Source: Clostridiales bacterium (GTDB taxonomy: Bacteria; Bacillota; Clostridia; Christensenellales; CAG-138). From it: DNA of 8,368 nucleotides. Under the pieces are notes generated by a model. It was given only the letters and a program-made list of their open reading frames with translations, had not been told where the DNA came from and did not search any database. Each line of letters starts with the position of its first letter. Position 1 is the first letter of the stretch. The stretch spans positions 1 to 8,368 of the forward strand of contig SFEL01000032.1 in assembly GCA_004557245.1 (NCBI GenBank). The letters run 5' to 3'. The translations under genes were made by a program, and so were the position numbers. Of this stretch, positions 5,980-8,368 are shown piece after piece.

Positions 5980-6933
5980 ATGCCTATTTTCCCCAGTGCG
6001 AGTGGATACACCGGCATCGAGGCCACCCCTCTCGCCCGTGTCGGCTACAGCGATTTCATCCTGTCTCGCGTGTATGAAAACGACTGGCTGCCGCGTATCA
6101 CGGCGTCCGAACTGCTGGAACCTGTTACCCGGTGCAACCAGACCATCCAGCTCATGTACGCGCCGGAAGTCGGTCCGCTGCGTTCGTATCAGAAGAACCA
6201 GCAGCTCGTGCCCAACACTGTCAGCACTCAGGCTCGTTGTCTGAGCATCTGCTACATGGGCTATCAGGACATCAAGTTCGACTCCACCGACATCAAGATG
6301 GCCTGCGAGCGCTGGCCCAGCTACGAAGAAAAGTTGCTGGAATCCATGTACCAGTCGTATGTGAGCACCATGCGTACTTTCGTCCTGGGTCGCATGATGG
6401 CTGAAGTGTCCCCGCGCACGAGTCTCGACCTCGCCGGTATGAATCAGGATGTGAATCTGGGCAAGCCCGGCCAGCCCGTGCATGTGACGCCGCAGAATCT
6501 TCCCAAGGTCCTGGCTGACCTCCAGCGTGTCCTCATCGAGTCCAAACGCTGGGTGGAAGGCGAGATGTTCATCATCGTGCCGCCTCAGCTCCGTACCTAT
6601 CTCGCCCTGTCGAACTACAGCAACTCTGAATGGAGCTGCAACTGCGGCGGTATCGTGTCCGGCATGTGGGACCACCCGCTCATGGGCTTCACGGTCATCG
6701 AATCCATCCACGTCCCCGTGGTGCGTGACAAGTCCGGCAACCTCTGCTTCTTTATTCTTGCTGGGCACAAGGAAGCCACGGCGTATGCTTCCAATATCCT
6801 GGAAGCGCGGCTGAATACCAGCGACCCCAACAGCTTCGGTGTCCGTTACCAGTATCTCGTGGCCTGGGGCGCCGAAGTCATCTACCCTGACGCCCTCGCG
6901 ATGGGCTACTGGACTTTCGACCCTATCAACTAG
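5980..6933 (+). CDS. Major capsid protein, HK97 fold
   Basis: This protein forms the icosahedral shell. At 317 aa it is at the usual size for an HK97-fold capsid protein without a long cleaved N-terminal domain. The C-terminal half shows the family pattern: MFIIVPPQLRTYLALSN (about residues 196-212), GIVSGMWDHPLMGFTVIES (about 224-242) and VPVVRDKSG then an FFILAGHKEATAYA strand and helix. It ends with SFGVRYQYLVAWGAEVIYPD (about 285-304) and the final DALAMGYW. The N-terminal half is polar and helical, as expected for the N-arm, E-loop and spine helix. It has about seven Cys, many for a capsid protein. The start follows AAGGAG, 18 bp after the scaffold stop, and the order scaffold then capsid is typical. 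In-frame TTA, CTA and TCA codons are absent, which suits a highly expressed gene. No protease gene is seen in the window. Confidence 0.9.
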   Translation: MPIFPSASGYTGIEATPLARVGYSDFILSRVYENDWLPRITASELLEPVTRCNQTIQLMYAPEVGPLRSYQKNQQLVPNTVSTQARCLSICYMGYQDIKFDSTDIKMACERWPSYEEKLLESMYQSYVSTMRTFVLGRMMAEVSPRTSLDLAGMNQDVNLGKPGQPVHVTPQNLPKVLADLQRVLIESKRWVEGEMFIIVPPQLRTYLALSNYSNSEWSCNCGGIVSGMWDHPLMGFTVIESIHVPVVRDKSGNLCFFILAGHKEATAYASNILEARLNTSDPNSFGVRYQYLVAWGAEVIYPDALAMGYWTFDPIN

Positions 6934-6945
6934 GAGACCCAGACA

Positions 6946-7767
6946 ATGGCTAACATCAATATGTTCCGAGGCGGTACGCCTGATTTCAAGGGCTGGTTCT
7001 GTCGTGGTGACTGGCCTGAGTTCAAACCGCCTTTCAGTGCCCCCCATGCGGCTTTCACGCCCCCGTATGACTCTCATGCCGACGCTGCTTACGGGCAGGG
7101 TTATCTCAACCTTCATTTCCCTCTGGTGCCCAATCTGGCGGATACCTACGGCCACAACTGGATGCGTACCGCGCTGAAGAAAGTTTCTGCCGTCGGCGAC
7201 ACCATCATGCTCAACTGGGTCCCGTTGCGGTCCTGGGTCGAAGCCATCCACTTTGAAGTGACCACCACCGACAAGAACCTCGAGGGTGTGTACATCAAGC
7301 CGTGCGCCATGCGTGTCTCGTGGGACTTCGCCACCGATGATTGGAAGTATGAAGAAAACGCCGACTTCGATACTGCCCTGACCAACAACGGCATCACGCA
7401 GTTCCCTCTGGGTACCCCCAAGGACGGTGACAAGCTGTGGGGTCTGGCGCGTCTGGGTATGCCCGAAGTGGCGTCTGTCTCCACGTCCACCGTGAAGGGC
7501 GGTCCCGGTAATGTGACCGGGGTGGACACCAAGACTGACTCGAAGGCCCTCGGCGCCGTGCCTTGTACCTTCGGGCATAATCTGGTGAAATACGACAACC
7601 AGGGCAACGCCACCGGCGGTCTGGACGAATACTACGGCGCCGTGCTGCTGGGCTACAAGTTCGTGGCCGGTGATGCCGAGCGTCTCAAGCTCGTGTGGAA
7701 GTCCGACATCGCCGTGTACATGTCGGCGAAGCTGTTTGCCTTTGAAGGCTCCACGCAGGTCGGCTAA
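6946..7767 (+). CDS. Probable virion structural protein downstream of the capsid gene, 273 aa
   Basis: I do not recognise a named family. The gene follows the capsid gene after 12 bp, with TAGGAG at 6931-6936 as ribosome site, so it is probably expressed at similar level. The N-terminal 60 residues are rich in Phe, Pro and aromatic residues (MANINMFRGG, WPEFKPPFSAPHAAF). The middle carries strand-like VGDTIMLNWVPLRSWVEAIH (residues 83-102), a pattern like beta-sandwich phage decoration proteins. The C-terminus, from about residue 226, reads LDEYYGAVLLGYKFVAGDAE and ends in alternating hydrophobic strands. No enzyme motif is visible. Like the capsid gene it avoids TTA, CTA and TCA through at least position 7578. 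It could be a decoration or cement protein that binds the capsid shell, or a second structural component. This is inference from position, expression signals and beta character. Confidence 0.82.
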   Translation: MANINMFRGGTPDFKGWFCRGDWPEFKPPFSAPHAAFTPPYDSHADAAYGQGYLNLHFPLVPNLADTYGHNWMRTALKKVSAVGDTIMLNWVPLRSWVEAIHFEVTTTDKNLEGVYIKPCAMRVSWDFATDDWKYEENADFDTALTNNGITQFPLGTPKDGDKLWGLARLGMPEVASVSTSTVKGGPGNVTGVDTKTDSKALGAVPCTFGHNLVKYDNQGNATGGLDEYYGAVLLGYKFVAGDAERLKLVWKSDIAVYMSAKLFAFEGSTQVG

Positions 7768-7783
7768 GGAGGTGCGTCATGGC
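7765..7783 (+). promoter_or_regulatory. Translation-start region of the 7779 gene, twin of 4293-4311
   Basis: TAAGGAGGTGCGTCATGGC begins at the preceding stop codon and holds a strong AGGAGGTG. It matches the start region of the gene at 4307 at 16 of 19 positions, with only transitions. Confidence 0.75.
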
Positions 7784-8000
7784 CAATGTCGCCAACACCA
7801 AGGCCACCGGGCCCGCGTCTAAGGATACGGTTTCCGGCGGCAAGACCTTCACGCCCCGTTTCAAGGCGCAGACTGGTCCCACCAAGGAAATGTCCAACGA
7901 TTCCGAGGACGCCCGCCGTACCATCATGGGGATGCGTATCGCCAGCACTGATTTCGGCAACGACCCCGGTGCGGCTTTCCTGAAGAAACCGTCTGCGTAG
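7779..8000 (+). CDS. Small basic phage protein of unknown function, 73 aa
   Basis: The product begins MANVANTKATGPASKDTVSG and is rich in Lys, Thr, Ser and Gly for its first 40 residues, probably disordered. A helix-like segment SEDARRTIMGMRIAS (about 42-56) follows, then a Gly/Asp/Pro/Ala stretch and a Lys-Lys end. It has no Cys, no membrane segment and no catalytic motif. The ribosome site overlaps the stop of the preceding gene. Its place just after the capsid and presumed decoration genes suggests a small virion or assembly protein, but nothing in the sequence proves this. The strong Shine-Dalgarno, ATG and operon spacing make it a real gene rather than a chance frame. Confidence 0.77.
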   Translation: MANVANTKATGPASKDTVSGGKTFTPRFKAQTGPTKEMSNDSEDARRTIMGMRIASTDFGNDPGAAFLKKPSA

Positions 8001-8027
8001 ACCAAACTCTACCCTCCATCCCTATAC

Positions 8028-8045
8028 AGGAGAACAGCACTATGT
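8028..8045 (+). promoter_or_regulatory. Translation-start region of the last gene
   Basis: AGGAGAACAGCACTATGT contains the Shine-Dalgarno AGGAGA at 8028-8033 and the ATG at 8042. It is almost identical to the scaffold gene's start region. The 41 bp before this ATG hold no gene and no hairpin that I can see. Confidence 0.8.
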
Positions 8046-8368
8046 ATCAGTCTTCCGCTCCGCTCTCTGCCGTCTCCCAGCAAGACCTGCGCGGCATACT
8101 CAACGAACGCGATAGCGATGCGCGTCAGCAGGCCCTGCACGCTGCCGGTGCGAAGAACGCGGTTCCTCCGTTGCCGCGTTCTTCGCACCTCCGCAGCAAG
8201 AAAAACGGTATCGTTTTTCCCTGGGACCCCATGCTTGCCGAACAGCGCGACATCATGGAATGTTGTGACAGCACAGGCAACACCGACCCTGCGGCATGGC
8301 GTTCCACTGTGAACGAAGCCGAGTACACGCCTGCCGAGCGTGATGCCTTGCTGGCCGAGGCGCAGGCT
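8042..8368 (+). CDS. Unknown phage protein, 3' end outside the window
   Basis: An open frame of 109 codons runs from the ATG at 8042 to the last base with no stop, so the gene continues past the window. It has a good Shine-Dalgarno. The product starts MYQSSAPLSAVSQQDLRGIL, then a polar, Ala/Arg/Gln-rich helical stretch, a basic and proline-containing part (VPPLPRSSHLRSKKNG, about residues 42-57) and FPWDPMLAEQRDIMECCDST (about 60-79), then an acidic helical end. I do not recognise a family. Two inverted repeats lie inside the coding sequence, one of them a perfect 16-bp stem. In head modules this position often holds connector, scaffold-like or internal virion proteins, but I cannot tell which. 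Shadow frames in the same stretch lack ribosome sites. Confidence 0.75.
   Translation, partial: MYQSSAPLSAVSQQDLRGILNERDSDARQQALHAAGAKNAVPPLPRSSHLRSKKNGIVFPWDPMLAEQRDIMECCDSTGNTDPAAWRSTVNEAEYTPAERDALLAEAQA
8147..8189 (+). repeat. Perfect 16-bp inverted repeat inside a coding region
   Basis: The left arm GGTGCGAAGAACGCGG (8147-8162) and right arm CCGCGTTCTTCGCACC (8174-8189) are exact reverse complements, separated by an 11-nt loop. In RNA this is a very stable stem-loop. It lies about 105 nt into the last gene, is translated, and does not end in a T run of its own. Confidence 0.95.
8200..8219 (+). repeat. 8-bp inverted repeat with T run, 10 nt after the large stem
   Basis: GAAAAACG (8200-8207) and CGTTTTTC (8212-8219) flank a 4-nt loop. 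The stem is A/T-rich, and five T residues form its 3' arm. It could be a weak bidirectional terminator or pause element, but being inside an open gene makes a true terminator doubtful. Confidence 0.6.

Noticed and set aside
5965..7578. A 537-codon open frame on the minus strand opposite the capsid gene and the next gene
   Set aside because: It is in codon register with both sense genes and stays open because they avoid TTA, CTA and TCA. Its product is His/Gly/Arg/Val-rich low-information sequence, and it spans two well-supported genes.
8200..8219. A true rho-independent terminator at the T-rich hairpin
   Set aside because: The stem is A/T-rich and lies about 160 nt inside an open gene that continues past the window, so I list it only as an inverted repeat.
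1..8368. A defence system, CRISPR array, tRNA, integrase or insertion sequence
   Set aside because: I looked for spaced repeats, transposase or recombinase motifs and tRNA-like folds on both strands and found none; the only tandem repeat is in the scaffold gene and has no spacers.

Overview
This window is a stretch of tailed-phage (Caudoviricetes) or prophage DNA. It holds a packaging and head-building module with every gene on the + strand. The base composition is moderately GC-rich and strong Shine-Dalgarno sites precede almost every gene, which fits a bacterial host, probably Gram-negative. I cannot name the host from sequence alone. The large terminase, a long portal protein of about 658 aa, a putative scaffolding protein and an HK97-fold major capsid protein make the phage assignment secure. 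No integrase, tRNA, lysis gene, tail gene, defence gene or CRISPR array is visible.

Layout. Positions 1-1185 hold the C-terminal part of the large terminase, whose 5' end lies outside the window. Positions 1225-3201 hold the portal protein. Positions 3201-4966 hold six small, tightly packed genes that I can describe but not name with certainty. They are a Cys-rich protein with a C-terminal glycine zipper, a beta-rich probable structural protein, a pentad-repeat protein, an 81-aa protein, a small CxxC protein and a helical protein. Positions 4978-5961 hold the putative scaffold, which carries an in-frame 12-bp tandem repeat (QQPV). Positions 5980-6933 hold the major capsid protein. After it come a 273-aa probable virion protein (6946-7767), a 73-aa basic protein (7779-8000) and a gene that runs off the right edge (8042-8368).

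How the genes work together. The portal forms the DNA entry ring at one capsid vertex. The scaffold directs capsid protein to assemble around it, and the terminase docks on the portal, pumps in DNA and cuts the concatemer. The small genes between portal and scaffold, and those after the capsid gene, are most simply minor virion, decoration, connector or assembly-helper proteins, but that is inferred from position. Genes overlap by 1 nt or lie within about 41 bp of each other, and I see no promoter or convincing terminator between them. The module is therefore probably one polycistronic unit with translational coupling.

Most unusual features: a perfect 16-bp inverted repeat inside the last gene, the scaffold's tandem repeat, near-identical translation-start regions shared by pairs of non-adjacent genes, and the small-gene cassette between portal and scaffold. 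I found no evidence of a wholly new biological system. The cassette is the best candidate for undescribed function.
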